From NCBI GenBank assembly GCA_036826475.1, contig DAISWG010000014.1, forward strand, positions 7,660-71,659: a stretch of DNA of 64,000 nt. Reading direction: 5' to 3'. The translations under genes were made by a program, and so were the position numbers. Positions 51,963 through 60,852 of this stretch are shown piece after piece. Position 1 is the stretch's first letter. Every line of letters starts with the position of its first letter. The stretch comes from Miltoncostaea sp036826475 (GTDB taxonomy: Bacteria > Actinomycetota > Thermoleophilia > Miltoncostaeales > Miltoncostaeaceae). The notes beneath the pieces were generated by a model. The model saw nothing but the letters and a program-made list of their open reading frames with translations. It was not told the origin of the DNA and ran no database searches.

Positions 51963-52028
51963 GAAGCGCCCCAGGAGCGGCGGATAGCGTGCCGCCGTCC
52001 GTTGTGCCCGGACCCGAGGTGAGACCAG

Positions 52029-53432
52029 GTGGCAACCATGACCGAGCCGATGCCGGGAACGTTCGGCGGCATCACCGCCGATGAGTCTCCGCTCAACGGA
52101 GCCGAGCGGGCCGCGCTGCGCAGCTTCCGCCGTGCGGCCCTGACGTCGCGCGGCTACCGCGCCCACCTGGAGCGGACCGGCGTGGACCACCGGCTTGTCA
52201 CGCGGATCTCGCAGGTGCCGTACACGGACAAGCGGATCGTCTTCGACGGCGGGATCGAGACGTGGCTCGAAGGCGGCCGGGTGGCCGACGCGGCCGAGCT
52301 GCTCACCTCCAGCGGCGCCACCGGCTTCTTCTCGGTGGGGGTGACCTCGCGGGCCGAGCGGCGCGCCCAGGAGCGCACGCTGGACCTGATCATCCGCTCG
52401 CTGGGCGGCGGCGAGGACAGCTCGACGCTGGTTCTGAACTGCCTGCCGATGGGCATCGGGGTGCCGACGCGTCTGGCGACGGTGGCGACCCCCTCGGTGC
52501 ACCTCGAGATGGCCGTGGAGCTGCTGGCCCGCGCCGGCGACGGCTTCGACCGCGTGGTGGTCGCCGCCGAGCCCCTGTTCCTGAAGGAGTTGGGCGAGAC
52601 GGCGCTGCGCCGGCAGGGCCCGGACTTCGCCCGCCGGGTCGTCGCCTGCTTCATCGGCGGCGAGTGGATCGCCGAGAGCTTCCGCCGGTACGTGTCCGAC
52701 CTCTTCGGCTTCCGCGACGACCAGGACGGCCGGCCCGGCCTGATGGTGTCGATGGGCGCCGCCGAGGTGGGCCTGCACGTGCTCCACGAGACGCCGGAGC
52801 TGCGCCGTGCCCGCAGGGAGCTCGACTCCGCCGACCTGCGGCGGGCCCTGTTCGACCGCGACCCGGGGTACTCCCCCACCCTCCTCGCATGGGACGCGAA
52901 CCGCTACTTCGTCGAGCGCCGCCGGCACGACGACGGCACCGGCAGCCTCGTGGTGACCGCGCTCACGCGGCGGCTGCTGCCCCTGGTGCGGTACGACCTC
53001 GACGACGAGGCCGACATCATCGCGCCCGACCGCGCCAACCGCCTCCTGGCCGACGCCGGCTGCGACGTCCGTCTGGACCGCCCCGCCATCGCCCTCTGGG
53101 GGCGCCGCGGCGGGACCGTCTCCGGACCGGACTGGAGCCTGCGCCCCGAGATCATGAAGGAGGGCCTGTTCGCCACCGCCGCGCACGCGGGCGCGCTGAC
53201 CGGCCGCTTCCGCATCGCCGCGGAGGACGGGCTCCCGGCCCTGCACGTGCAGCTGCGCGACGGGGTGGTGGCCACCCCGGGGATGCAGAACGCGCTGGCC
53301 CTGATGACGCGGGTCGTCTCCGGCGCCACCGACGCCCGTGTGGCGATCCACGGCTACCGCGAGTATCCGTACCACGAGGCCGGGGACTTCCAGCACAAGC
53401 CGGCCTACGTCGCGAGGGCGGGGTCGTCGTGA
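52029..53432 (+). CDS. Acyl-adenylating enzyme (PaaK/LuxE-like)
   Basis: 467 residues. ANL-superfamily features: SQVPYTDKRIVF, the phosphate loop TSSGATGFFSVG at about 93-104, GGEWIAESFRRYVSDLFGF, MGAAEVGLHV in place of the YGxTE motif, and VRYDLDDEADII near the adenosine site. Closest by pattern to phenylacetate-CoA ligases and the LuxE acyl-protein synthetases; the C-terminal lid is short. It would activate a carboxylic or fatty acid. AGGTGG precedes the ATG. Its stop overlaps the FeeM-like GTG (GTGA), so the two products are made together. Confidence 0.8.
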   Translation: MATMTEPMPGTFGGITADESPLNGAERAALRSFRRAALTSRGYRAHLERTGVDHRLVTRISQVPYTDKRIVFDGGIETWLEGGRVADAAELLTSSGATGFFSVGVTSRAERRAQERTLDLIIRSLGGGEDSSTLVLNCLPMGIGVPTRLATVATPSVHLEMAVELLARAGDGFDRVVVAAEPLFLKELGETALRRQGPDFARRVVACFIGGEWIAESFRRYVSDLFGFRDDQDGRPGLMVSMGAAEVGLHVLHETPELRRARRELDSADLRRALFDRDPGYSPTLLAWDANRYFVERRRHDDGTGSLVVTALTRRLLPLVRYDLDDEADIIAPDRANRLLADAGCDVRLDRPAIALWGRRGGTVSGPDWSLRPEIMKEGLFATAAHAGALTGRFRIAAEDGLPALHVQLRDGVVATPGMQNALALMTRVVSGATDARVAIHGYREYPYHEAGDFQHKPAYVARAGSS

Positions 53433-54253
53433 CCACCACCGCGCCCCGGATGGGCGTGCCGCAGACGCCCCTCGCCGACATCGAGATCACCATCTCCGAC
53501 CGGCCGGAGGACGTGGACGAGGCCCTGCGGGTCGTCCACGACGGGTTCGTGGAGGCGGGCTTCATGACGCCGCGCCCCTCCGGGCGGCGCATGCACCTCT
53601 CGTACCTCAACCCCGGCACCACGTTCTTCGTCGCCCGCATGGACGGCACGCCCGTCGGGGCGAGCGCCCTCGTCGCGGACGGGCCGTTCGGGCTCCCGTC
53701 GGACCGCGCGTTCGCGGAGGAGAACGACGCCCTCCGGAACGCCGGCGCCGGGGTCGTGCACGAGTCCGGCTCGCTGTCGGTGCTGCGGACGCACCGGCGG
53801 CACACCCGCCGCATCCTGACCCGCCTGATCGCGGCGATGTCCCGCGTGGTCCACGACGACTACCCGACGGCCCCCATCCCGATCGCCGTCGCGCCCGAGA
53901 ACCTCCGCTTCTACCAGGCGCTCGTCGACGCCGAGCTCGTGGGTGAGAGCCGCCTGCTCTACGGCGCGCCCGCGATCCTCATGTGCACGAGCGGCCTGCG
54001 GATCAGCAGCCACGTGTCGGCGCGGCGGACGCCGATCGCACGGACCATGGACATGCTGTTCAACGACGTCCACCCCGACTGGCTGGCCGACCGGAGGACC
54101 GGGGAGCCGCTGCCGGGGGACTGGCTCGCGCCCCTCGTCCGCGAATCGGAGGCCGCGGCGCGGCTGCTCCACCAGGCAGGGGTGCTCGAGGCGCTGATCG
54201 GCCGGCGCGAGCCGGCGCCCCGGGCCCGCAGGTCCGGTGTGCTGGCCGCCTGA
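53429..54253 (+). CDS. FeeM-like N-acyltransferase (GNAT / N-acyl amino acid synthase family)
   Basis: 274 residues. Elements typical of the FeeM branch of the autoinducer-synthase/GNAT superfamily: ISDRPEDVDEALRVVHDGFVEAGFM, FVARMDGTPVGASALVADGPFGLPSDRAFAEENDALR (in parts), VHESGSLSV, IAVAPENLRFYQALV and LYGAPAILMC. FeeM enzymes join a fatty acyl group from acyl-ACP to an amino acid. A C-terminal extension of ~70 residues is not typical. Here the acyl group might come from the adenylating enzyme encoded just upstream. Product unknown. Confidence 0.7.
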   Translation: MTTTAPRMGVPQTPLADIEITISDRPEDVDEALRVVHDGFVEAGFMTPRPSGRRMHLSYLNPGTTFFVARMDGTPVGASALVADGPFGLPSDRAFAEENDALRNAGAGVVHESGSLSVLRTHRRHTRRILTRLIAAMSRVVHDDYPTAPIPIAVAPENLRFYQALVDAELVGESRLLYGAPAILMCTSGLRISSHVSARRTPIARTMDMLFNDVHPDWLADRRTGEPLPGDWLAPLVRESEAAARLLHQAGVLEALIGRREPAPRARRSGVLAA

Positions 54254-54324
54254 GCGCACCGCCCGCGCGGCCGCCGGGTCGCGCATTTCTCAATAGCGCA
54301 TCCGGCCCTGCCGATAGCACCAGC

Positions 54325-56556
54325 GTGATCGCGACCCTCGTGACACGCGCCCCGCGCCCGGTCGGTGACCGGACGATCATCTGCGTGTTCGCCCTCGCGG
54401 CCGGACTGCTCGGGGCATTCCTCCCCTTCGCCGCGACCGGGACGGTCGGTCCGTCGATCTCCGCCGCGGTCGGCGTCGGCCTCACCAGCGCCCTCGCGGC
54501 GGTCGGCCTGCTCGTCACCATGGGCGCCGTCCAGCGCACGCGCGGCGTGGAGGCCCGGGTCTGGGGCCTGTTCGCCAAGGGCCTCGCGAGCTGGACGCTC
54601 GGCTGCATCCCCTACTTCGCCTTCCTGCTGACCGGCGGCGACGTGTCCAACCCGCAGGCGTGGTCGCAGATCGGCTTCCTCGCCGCCTACGGCTTCTGGT
54701 ACCGGGCCCTCTGGCTCATGCGCCAGCCGGCCCTCGACGAGTCGCGCCGCCAGCGCCTCGAGGGCGTCGCCATCGAGCTGTCAGTCCTGGCGATGCTCTT
54801 CGTGGTGGTGATCGGTGCGCTCTGGCAGCCCGAGATGCCCGCGCTCCAGAACATCGCCCTGCTGGTGCCGGTCGCGCTCGACCTGCTCCTGCTCGCCGCC
54901 CTCTACAACGCCGTCCGCCGCTCCTCGGTGAGCCACCGCACGGCGTTCGTGTGGTTCGCATACGCGTTCATCGCGCTCGCGGTGACGGACGGCCTGGTCA
55001 CCTACCTCGTGACGCGGGGCGCGGGCGTCGGGCTGGCCGGGCTCGGGATGTTCGGCTACATGGTCGCGATGGCCCTGATGGCGTTCGCCGCGCGCCGGCC
55101 CATCCGCGTGACCGAGGCCCGGGCGATACTGGGCCCGTCCAAGGCGATCCTCGCCGCCCTCGGCCTGGCCCTGTGCGGCCCGGCGAGCGTGATGGTCCCG
55201 TGGGCCGTCCTGCCCTTCCTGTGGACGATCGCGGCCTTCCTGGTGTGGCGGCTCGGCGCCCAGGTCCGCATCCACGGGCAGTCCGACCCCGCCCCGCTCT
55301 CAGGCTTCCGGGAGGCCCGCGCGTTCGCCCGCCACGTCGGCGGTGTGGTGCAGGCCGCGTCGTCCACGCGGCCCGCCCTGCTCATCGCGGTGGACCTCGA
55401 CGGCTTCGGCCGCTGGAACGCCCAGCACGGCTACGGCGCCGGCGACGCCCTGCTCTCGGACCTGGCCGCGCGCCTGGAGGGCTCCAGCCTGACGGGCGGC
55501 GTGTGGAGCCGCCTGGGCGCCGACCGCTTCGCGTGGGTCGGGATGGGCCACGACGGCATGAACGGCCGCCTGATGGCCGAGACCGTCCACGACATCGCCG
55601 CCGACAACACCGGCGGCCTGACCGCCCGCGCCGCCTTCGTGGTGCTGCCGGACGACGCCGCGACCGCCGCGAATGCGATCGCCGCGAGCGAGGAGGCCCT
55701 CGCCGCCGCCCACACCGGCGACCGCCGCGTGGTCGCGTTCGACCGCGGCCGCCTGGACGGGCTGGAGTACGCCACCGGCTACACCGCGTCGCTCGCCGAG
55801 CGCCGCAAGGCGATCCTCGAGGTGCTCCACGAGCCCGGGACCATCGCCACGGTGTTCCAGCCGATCGTGTCCCTCGCCGACGGCGAGACGATGGGCTTCG
55901 AGTCGCTCTCGCGGTTCCGCGCCGAGCCCGAGCGCCCCCCGGACAAGTGGATCGCCGAGGCGCACGCCGTGGGCCTGGGCCTGGAGATCGAGGTCGAGTG
56001 CGTCCGCCGCGCCCTGGGCCTGCGCGACCGCATCCCCGGCACCGCCTACCTGTCGGTGAACATGAGCCCCGACGCCATCCTCACCACCGAGATGGAGGCG
56101 GCGCTCGGCGAGGGACGCCTCGACGGCCTGGTCATCGAGATCACCGAGCACGACGCCGTCGGCGACTACGCCCGCCTGGCCGCCCGCCTCGCGGACTACC
56201 GCGGCCGCGGCGCCCGGGTGGCGATCGACGACGCCGGCGCCGGCCACGCCTCGATGCGGCACGTGACCCAGCTCTCCCCCGACTACATCAAGATCGACCG
56301 CTCGCTGATCCACGACATCCACGTGGACCACGCAAAGCGGGCGCTGGTGCGGTCGATGGTGAGCCTGGAGGAGGACCTCGGCGCCAAGGTCGTGGCCGAG
56401 GGCGTGGAGCGCAGCGAGGAGCTGCGCACCCTTCGCGAGCTGGGCGTCCCGCTCGCCCAGGGCTACCTGCTGGCCCGGCCGCACCGCGACCCGGCCCCGG
56501 CCCCGTGGACGGCGGCCATGCTCGAGATGGCCGAGCCGGGGGCGATCGAGAGCTGA
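54325..56556 (+). CDS. Membrane GGDEF(degenerate)-EAL protein, likely c-di-GMP phosphodiesterase
   Basis: 743 residues from GTG 54325. About eight membrane helices (1-320) form an uncharacterised sensor. The GGDEF domain has LGADRF instead of GGDEF, so it is probably not a cyclase. The EAL domain keeps the key residues: FESLSRF (E-S-L), VNMSP, EITEHD, AIDDAGAGHASM, YIKIDRSLI, VVAEGVE and QGYLLARP, so hydrolysis of c-di-GMP is likely. It follows the FeeM-like gene after 71 bases. GTG 54340 is an alternative start. Confidence 0.9.
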   Translation: MIATLVTRAPRPVGDRTIICVFALAAGLLGAFLPFAATGTVGPSISAAVGVGLTSALAAVGLLVTMGAVQRTRGVEARVWGLFAKGLASWTLGCIPYFAFLLTGGDVSNPQAWSQIGFLAAYGFWYRALWLMRQPALDESRRQRLEGVAIELSVLAMLFVVVIGALWQPEMPALQNIALLVPVALDLLLLAALYNAVRRSSVSHRTAFVWFAYAFIALAVTDGLVTYLVTRGAGVGLAGLGMFGYMVAMALMAFAARRPIRVTEARAILGPSKAILAALGLALCGPASVMVPWAVLPFLWTIAAFLVWRLGAQVRIHGQSDPAPLSGFREARAFARHVGGVVQAASSTRPALLIAVDLDGFGRWNAQHGYGAGDALLSDLAARLEGSSLTGGVWSRLGADRFAWVGMGHDGMNGRLMAETVHDIAADNTGGLTARAAFVVLPDDAATAANAIAASEEALAAAHTGDRRVVAFDRGRLDGLEYATGYTASLAERRKAILEVLHEPGTIATVFQPIVSLADGETMGFESLSRFRAEPERPPDKWIAEAHAVGLGLEIEVECVRRALGLRDRIPGTAYLSVNMSPDAILTTEMEAALGEGRLDGLVIEITEHDAVGDYARLAARLADYRGRGARVAIDDAGAGHASMRHVTQLSPDYIKIDRSLIHDIHVDHAKRALVRSMVSLEEDLGAKVVAEGVERSEELRTLRELGVPLAQGYLLARPHRDPAPAPWTAAMLEMAEPGAIES

Positions 56557-56560
56557 CGCC

Positions 56561-56596
56561 CCGCGGGAACCGGCCTGAGCGCTGGAGTTCCCGCGG
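56561..56596. terminator. Hairpin terminator after the EAL gene
   Basis: Perfect 10-bp stem CCGCGGGAAC (56561-56570) and GTTCCCGCGG (56587-56596), 16-base loop, starting 5 bases past the stop. No T-tract, as usual in this genome. Confidence 0.6.
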
Positions 56597-56660
56597 AACA
56601 TGCCGATGAGGGGGGTGGGGCTCCCCCCGCCCCGCCTGTCATCCGAGCGTCAGGAACGAC

Positions 56661-57431
56661 GTGATCTCCTTCTTCTCCCGCCCCCTGCGACTCGTCGCCC
56701 TGGTCGCGGTGATCGGCATCGCCGGCGCCGCGTACTGGGTGTGGCACGGCGCCCACACGAGCACCGCCGTGAGCCAGGACAGCGTCCTGGCCGAGTACCG
56801 GGCCAAGAACGTCAGCGACGCCCCGCCCGCCCCCGGCGTGCCCGCCTCCGGCGTCTACCGCTTCCGTGCCACCGGCAAGGAGTCGGCCGGCAGCGGCGTG
56901 CTCTCCGCCTCGCGCGACCTCCCTGCCGAGGCCGTGTACATCATCACCCCGAAGACCGGCGGCTACCACGAGGACCTCCGGCTCTCGCAGGAGCACGTCG
57001 AGGAGGCCGACTTCGCCGTGGGCGCGAAGGGCGTGAACGCCACGTGGCGGCGCACCAAGGTCACCTTCGTGGGCATCGGGACCGACGACCGCGACGCGGT
57101 CGAGCCCCCGTCGTTCGACCACCCGACCGAGCTCGCCGTCGGCAAGCGCTGGAAGGGCGCCTACCGCCTGGGCGACCTGGCGGTGTCGTACACCGGCACG
57201 ATCACCGGCCGCGAGACCGCCGAGCTGGACGGCAGGCGGATCCCGGTGTTCGTGATCCGCACCGACAGCACGTTCAAGGGGTCCACCCCCGGCACCCGCA
57301 CCGACACCCTGCGCTGGTCGCCGGAGCTGTCGATGCCGGTGGCGTGGTCGATCCAGCAGAAGACCGGCGGCGACGCGGAGTTCGCGATCGACGCCGACCT
57401 GACGCTGGTGAGCGGCATCCCCCAGCGCTGA
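56661..57431 (+). CDS. Membrane-anchored or secreted hypothetical protein, 256 aa
   Basis: Not recognised. N-terminal hydrophobic helix (about 8-28, LRLVALVAVIGIAGAAYWVW) as anchor or uncleaved signal, then a beta-rich domain (VYRFRATGKESAGSGVLSAS, WRRTKVTFVGIGTDDRD, DLAVSYTGTITGRETAELDG, DTLRWSPELSMPVAWS). Its layout recalls lipid-binding or barrel-shaped extracytoplasmic domains. AGGA precedes the GTG at 56661. Convergent with the subtilisin gene, with a strong hairpin between. Confidence 0.75.
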   Translation: MISFFSRPLRLVALVAVIGIAGAAYWVWHGAHTSTAVSQDSVLAEYRAKNVSDAPPAPGVPASGVYRFRATGKESAGSGVLSASRDLPAEAVYIITPKTGGYHEDLRLSQEHVEEADFAVGAKGVNATWRRTKVTFVGIGTDDRDAVEPPSFDHPTELAVGKRWKGAYRLGDLAVSYTGTITGRETAELDGRRIPVFVIRTDSTFKGSTPGTRTDTLRWSPELSMPVAWSIQQKTGGDAEFAIDADLTLVSGIPQR

Positions 57432-57439
57432 CCCGCGCG

Positions 57440-57467
57440 CCCGGGCCGGCCCGGCGGCCGGCCCGGG
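57440..57467. terminator. Bidirectional terminator, 12-bp stem
   Basis: CCCGGGCCGGCC (57440-57451), loop CGGC, GGCCGGCCCGGG (57456-57467). Perfect, all G/C, in the 49-bp gap between two convergent stops, so it can serve both genes. Confidence 0.7.
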
Positions 57468-57480
57468 GGCGGGGTGGGCC

Positions 57481-59217
57481 CTACCGCCGCCGCGCCGTCG
57501 CGACGACCTTCACGCCGAGGGAGCCGGCGGGCTTGAGGCCCGCGTCCCCGCCGTAGGCGACCCGGATCCGCCAGTTGCCGAGGGTGGTGAGCCGGCGGGT
57601 GAAGCCGAACCGGCCCTTGTTGTTGGTCTTCACCGTGCCGATGCGGATGTAGCCGCGGCGGGCGGCGAACCGCTGGATCTCGAGACGGGCGTTGCGGATG
57701 GCCGGCTGCGTGCGGCCCGTGCACACGAGCTTCTGACCGCGGAACACGCCGACGAAGCCCTTCCTCCCGGCGGCGATGTCCTTCGCCCCCACCTCGCACG
57801 ACCAGAAGAAGCGCGGGGTGGCGCGGTTGTCGGGCGCCGGCGGCGGCGGCGCGGGGCGGACGTAGGCCGCGGTGTTCTGGAGGGTCCGGAACGCGTCGAT
57901 GCGCCCGGCGCCGAAGACGGGGTCCTTGCCGGGGGCGCCGAGGTCCACGGCGCTCCGCTCGAGGAGCCCCTGCACCTCGTCCGCCGTCAGGTCGGGCTTG
58001 AGCTGCAGCATCAGGGCCACGAGGCCGGAGACGATCGGCGTGGCCATCGACGTGCCGGAGAGGTTCTTGAAGCCGACGCCGTGGGTCGGGGCGATCGCGG
58101 CGGGGGCGTTCACCGGGATCCGCGAATCCCAGGTCGACAGGATCCCGTGGCCGGGGGCGGAGACGTCGACGAAGTCGCCGTTGGTGCTGAACGGGGCGAT
58201 GTTGTCGTCCGGCTGGGTGGCGCCGACGCCGATGACCCCGGGGAACGACGCCGGGTAGTTCTGCACGCCGGGGTTGTTGAGCTGGCCGTTGCCCGCGGAC
58301 GCGACGATGACCTTGCCCCTGCTCAGGGCGTAGGCGACGGCGTCGCGCATCGCCGGGTGCATGCGGTCCGTGCCGAGGGACATGCTGATGATCCGCACGT
58401 CGGTCCGGTTCGCGATGTCGGTGATCGCCTCGCTGACGTCGCTGACGAACTTGGCGTCGGTGGTCTGGGGCGTGCCGGGGGCGCCGCCGCGAAGACCCGT
58501 CTTGTACGGGATCACGACGCAGTCGAAGCAGGCCCCGGGGACGCCGTTGGCGTTGTCGCTGACCGCGGCGACCAGGCCCGCGACGTGCGATCCGTGGAGG
58601 GTCTGCGACTGGATGTCGAGGTCGTTCGCCCGCACGGAGGTGGTGCGGTAGCCGGTGGTGCCCGAGTCGAAGTTCTTGCCGGTCAGGAGCTTCGGCTTGA
58701 GCTCGATGTGCTCCGTGTCGAACTCCGAGTCGATGATCGCGACCCGCTGGCCCTCGCCGCGGGCGATGTCCCAGGCGGCCGGGAAGTTCGTGATCGTCCA
58801 GTGCCAGTTCCACGAGGCGGTGAGCTGGCCCGCGGTCACGGTGCCCTGGTTGGTGAAGATCGTGTCGCTCGGCGTCAGGTCCAGGGACATCTGCTCGCCG
58901 GGAAGCACCACGTCGGTGCGCCAGACGGCGGGATCGCCCGCGAGCGACGCAGCGGCATCCGCGGCGGGACCGTGCGCCGTATAGGACGCCCAGCCGATGT
59001 CGGGGATCGTCGTGCGCAGGGTCAGGCCGTTCCGCGCCGCGACGTCCTTCGCGGCCGAGGCCGAGAACGGCTGGAGCTGGGCCATCACGACGGTCGGGGC
59101 GCCGGCGGCCGCGGCGTCCCCCGGCGCGGCGGCGCCCACCGCGGCGGGGGCGGCGGCGAGCGCCGCGGCCGCGGCCAGGGCGACGGGCAGACGGAGGCGG
59201 AAGGGTCGACGGTGCAT
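57481..59217 (-). CDS. Secreted subtilisin-family (S8) serine protease
   Basis: 578 residues. Signal peptide (about 1-29), a pro-region to about 150, then a catalytic domain with D163 (VAIIDSEFD), H208 (LHGSHVAGL) and S390 (LSGTSMATPIVSG), plus oxyanion Asn in VASAGNGQL. After about 455 there is a Pro-rich linker and a beta-rich C-terminal domain (ARLEIQRFAARRGYIRIGTVKTNNKG, in parts) resembling surface-layer Ig-like modules. AAAGGA lies 9 bases before the ATG at 59217. The promoter area has a perfect dyad. Confidence 0.95.
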   Translation of the reverse strand: MHRRPFRLRLPVALAAAAALAAAPAAVGAAAPGDAAAAGAPTVVMAQLQPFSASAAKDVAARNGLTLRTTIPDIGWASYTAHGPAADAAASLAGDPAVWRTDVVLPGEQMSLDLTPSDTIFTNQGTVTAGQLTASWNWHWTITNFPAAWDIARGEGQRVAIIDSEFDTEHIELKPKLLTGKNFDSGTTGYRTTSVRANDLDIQSQTLHGSHVAGLVAAVSDNANGVPGACFDCVVIPYKTGLRGGAPGTPQTTDAKFVSDVSEAITDIANRTDVRIISMSLGTDRMHPAMRDAVAYALSRGKVIVASAGNGQLNNPGVQNYPASFPGVIGVGATQPDDNIAPFSTNGDFVDVSAPGHGILSTWDSRIPVNAPAAIAPTHGVGFKNLSGTSMATPIVSGLVALMLQLKPDLTADEVQGLLERSAVDLGAPGKDPVFGAGRIDAFRTLQNTAAYVRPAPPPPAPDNRATPRFFWSCEVGAKDIAAGRKGFVGVFRGQKLVCTGRTQPAIRNARLEIQRFAARRGYIRIGTVKTNNKGRFGFTRRLTTLGNWRIRVAYGGDAGLKPAGSLGVKVVATARRR

Positions 59218-59280
59218 GCGTGAAGTCCTTTTCGGAGGTCCGGCGCCGCGATCGTCGGCCCCGCCCCCGGGACCTGTCCA

Positions 59281-59296
59281 TACGCCGTTCGGCGTA
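59281..59296. promoter_or_regulatory. Perfect 16-bp dyad upstream of the protease gene
   Basis: TACGCCG-TT-CGGCGTA, 64 bases before the protease ATG. On the minus strand it runs directly into TATGGA, a possible -10, so a bound protein would overlap the promoter. The LuxR regulator encoded upstream is the obvious candidate, by position only. Confidence 0.5.
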
Positions 59297-59371
59297 CCGC
59301 CCGTCGCCGGCGCCGGCGAACTGACCGACCGATCGGCCGGATGGTCGAGGGCTCCCGGGGGCGACCCCCTC

Positions 59372-59739
59372 GTTCATCCGGGACCGCCCCCCACGTCCGT
59401 CCGGGGGGGGGCCGCCGCGCCCCCGGTGGCGATGTTCATTCGAACGAACCTCGACGTTCATTCGAGCCTGGGCGCCGGACGGGACGCGTCGGAGCCTCGT
59501 CCCACCCCTTGATGGAGGGCGTCCGGAGCAGGTTGCGTCCGGCGCCGGCCGGAGGCGTTCACCCGGCCGCCGCCCGCGCGCGATCGGGACCCGGTGATCT
59601 CGATCGGCACCCGTCGCGACCGCCCCGGGCGGGGGCCGCTGGGGGGCCTCGACTCCCCCGTCGATGACGGGTGTCCACGGTCGCGTCCATCCGAACGGGC
59701 CCCGGCGTTCATTTGAACGCGACCCCGAGGTTCATTCGA
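59372..59739. repeat. Clustered imperfect GTTCATTCGA repeats at 22-23 bp spacing
   Basis: The 540 bp between the protease start and the LuxR stop (59218-59757) hold no convincing gene. Copies of GTTCATYCGR begin at 59372, 59395 (GTCCGTCCGG), 59434, 59456, 59557 (GTTCACCCGG), 59685 (GTCCATCCGA), 59707 (GTTCATTTGA) and 59730. Spacing within groups is 22 or 23 bp, about two helical turns. The copy at 59434 extends to TTCATTCGAACGAA, a near-palindrome. The array resembles cooperative operator sites; it could also be a degenerate repeat element. Confidence 0.55.
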
Positions 59740-59757
59740 TCCAGGGGACCCGGGGGC

Positions 59758-60846
59758 TCAGGCCTCCCCGGCCATGGCGGCGGCGGCCCGGGCGGCGGCG
59801 CCGGCGCGGGTGCGGACCCCCAGGCGGTCGAAGACGTGCTCCAGGTGCTTCTGGACGGTCCGGGGGCTGATGCCCAGCCGGGCGGCGATCTCGGCGTTGG
59901 TGCCGCCCCGGGCGGCCAGGGCGAGCACCTCCGCCTGCCGGGCGCTCAGCCCCATGGCGGCCAGCGCGGCCAGGGCGCGGCCGTCGTCGCGGCGGCGCTC
60001 CTCGAACAGCAGGACGTCATGCCCTTCCGGCGTGGCGGCGGCCAGCAGCCGTCCCGCCAGCGCCCCGTCCGGCCCGTCCGCGGCGAAGGGGCCGACGGGG
60101 GCGGGTCCGGGGGTGCGGGCCCGCGACAGCCACAGCGCCAGCGGCTCCGGCAGCGCCGCGGGGCGCGTGGGCCGCGGCAGGTACGCCCGCATCAGCGCCC
60201 CCGCACGCGCGCTCGCGGCCACCACCCGGTCGCCGCCCCCGGGCGACAGGGCCACCGCCGCCTGACGGCGGTCCGCGAGCACCATCTCGAGCATCCCCGC
60301 CGCCGCGTCCCCCGCCTCCCGGTCGGCGGCGTCGCGCCGCTGCTGCGCCAGGTGCGGCCGCAGCAGCTCCAGGACCCGCCGGTCGCGCTCGCCGAAGTCC
60401 CGGCGGTCCCGGTTGAGGGCGATCCCCACCACGGTCCCGGGGGCGGAGGGCAGCGTCACGGCCATCTGGAACTCGACGCCCATCGGGCCGTACACCGCCC
60501 GGTACAGCTCGGACGCCTGGAACCGGCGCCGCGGCACCAGATCCGAGATCTTCATCGGCGTGGGGTCGCCCGTCCGCAGGTAGTGGGCGATCAGCGGATG
60601 CTCGGGCGCGAGGCGCAGGAACGCGCGCTCACGCTCCGCCGTCCACGCGTCCGGCGGGTCGAGCACCAGCACCGGCATCCCGTCCGGCGAGAGGTCGTTG
60701 TACGACGTCATCGACGACGCGATCAGCTGCGGCAACCCCTCCACCACGTGGCGGCGGAACGCCTCGGAGCTGCGCAGCCCGCCGCCGGCCCGCACGAAGT
60801 CGAGCGCGGCGGCGACGTCGGATCGGGAGAGCGTGGACGCCGTCAC
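59758..60846 (-). CDS. LuxR-family transcription regulator with N-terminal sensor domain
   Basis: 362 residues. The N-terminal ~180 residues look GAF/PAS-like (LDPPDAWTAERERAFLRLAPEHPLI, GVEFQMAVTLPSAPGTVVGIALNRDRRDFGERDR, in parts). The C-terminal LuxR helix-turn-helix (SARQAEVLALAARGGTNAEIAARLGISPRTVQKHLEHVFDRLGV, in parts) is intact at about 295-345. There is no receiver domain. GTG at 60846. Likely regulates the repeat-flanked protease gene that follows on the same strand; inference. Confidence 0.9.
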   Translation of the reverse strand: MTASTLSRSDVAAALDFVRAGGGLRSSEAFRRHVVEGLPQLIASSMTSYNDLSPDGMPVLVLDPPDAWTAERERAFLRLAPEHPLIAHYLRTGDPTPMKISDLVPRRRFQASELYRAVYGPMGVEFQMAVTLPSAPGTVVGIALNRDRRDFGERDRRVLELLRPHLAQQRRDAADREAGDAAAGMLEMVLADRRQAAVALSPGGGDRVVAASARAGALMRAYLPRPTRPAALPEPLALWLSRARTPGPAPVGPFAADGPDGALAGRLLAAATPEGHDVLLFEERRRDDGRALAALAAMGLSARQAEVLALAARGGTNAEIAARLGISPRTVQKHLEHVFDRLGVRTRAGAAARAAAAMAGEA

Positions 60847-60852
60847 CGGCCG

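Noticed and set aside
54287..54324. GATAGC-type element before the EAL gene resembling one before the adenylating enzyme (51983-51990)
   Set aside because: The shared core is only six to seven bases and the flanks differ, so it is too weak to call a common promoter.
59341..59667. Plus-strand frame of 108 codons in the repeat-rich intergenic region
   Set aside because: It is low-complexity Pro/Arg/Gly, and its repeated peptide phrase (VHSNEPRRSFE-like) simply reflects the DNA repeats; no ribosome-binding site.
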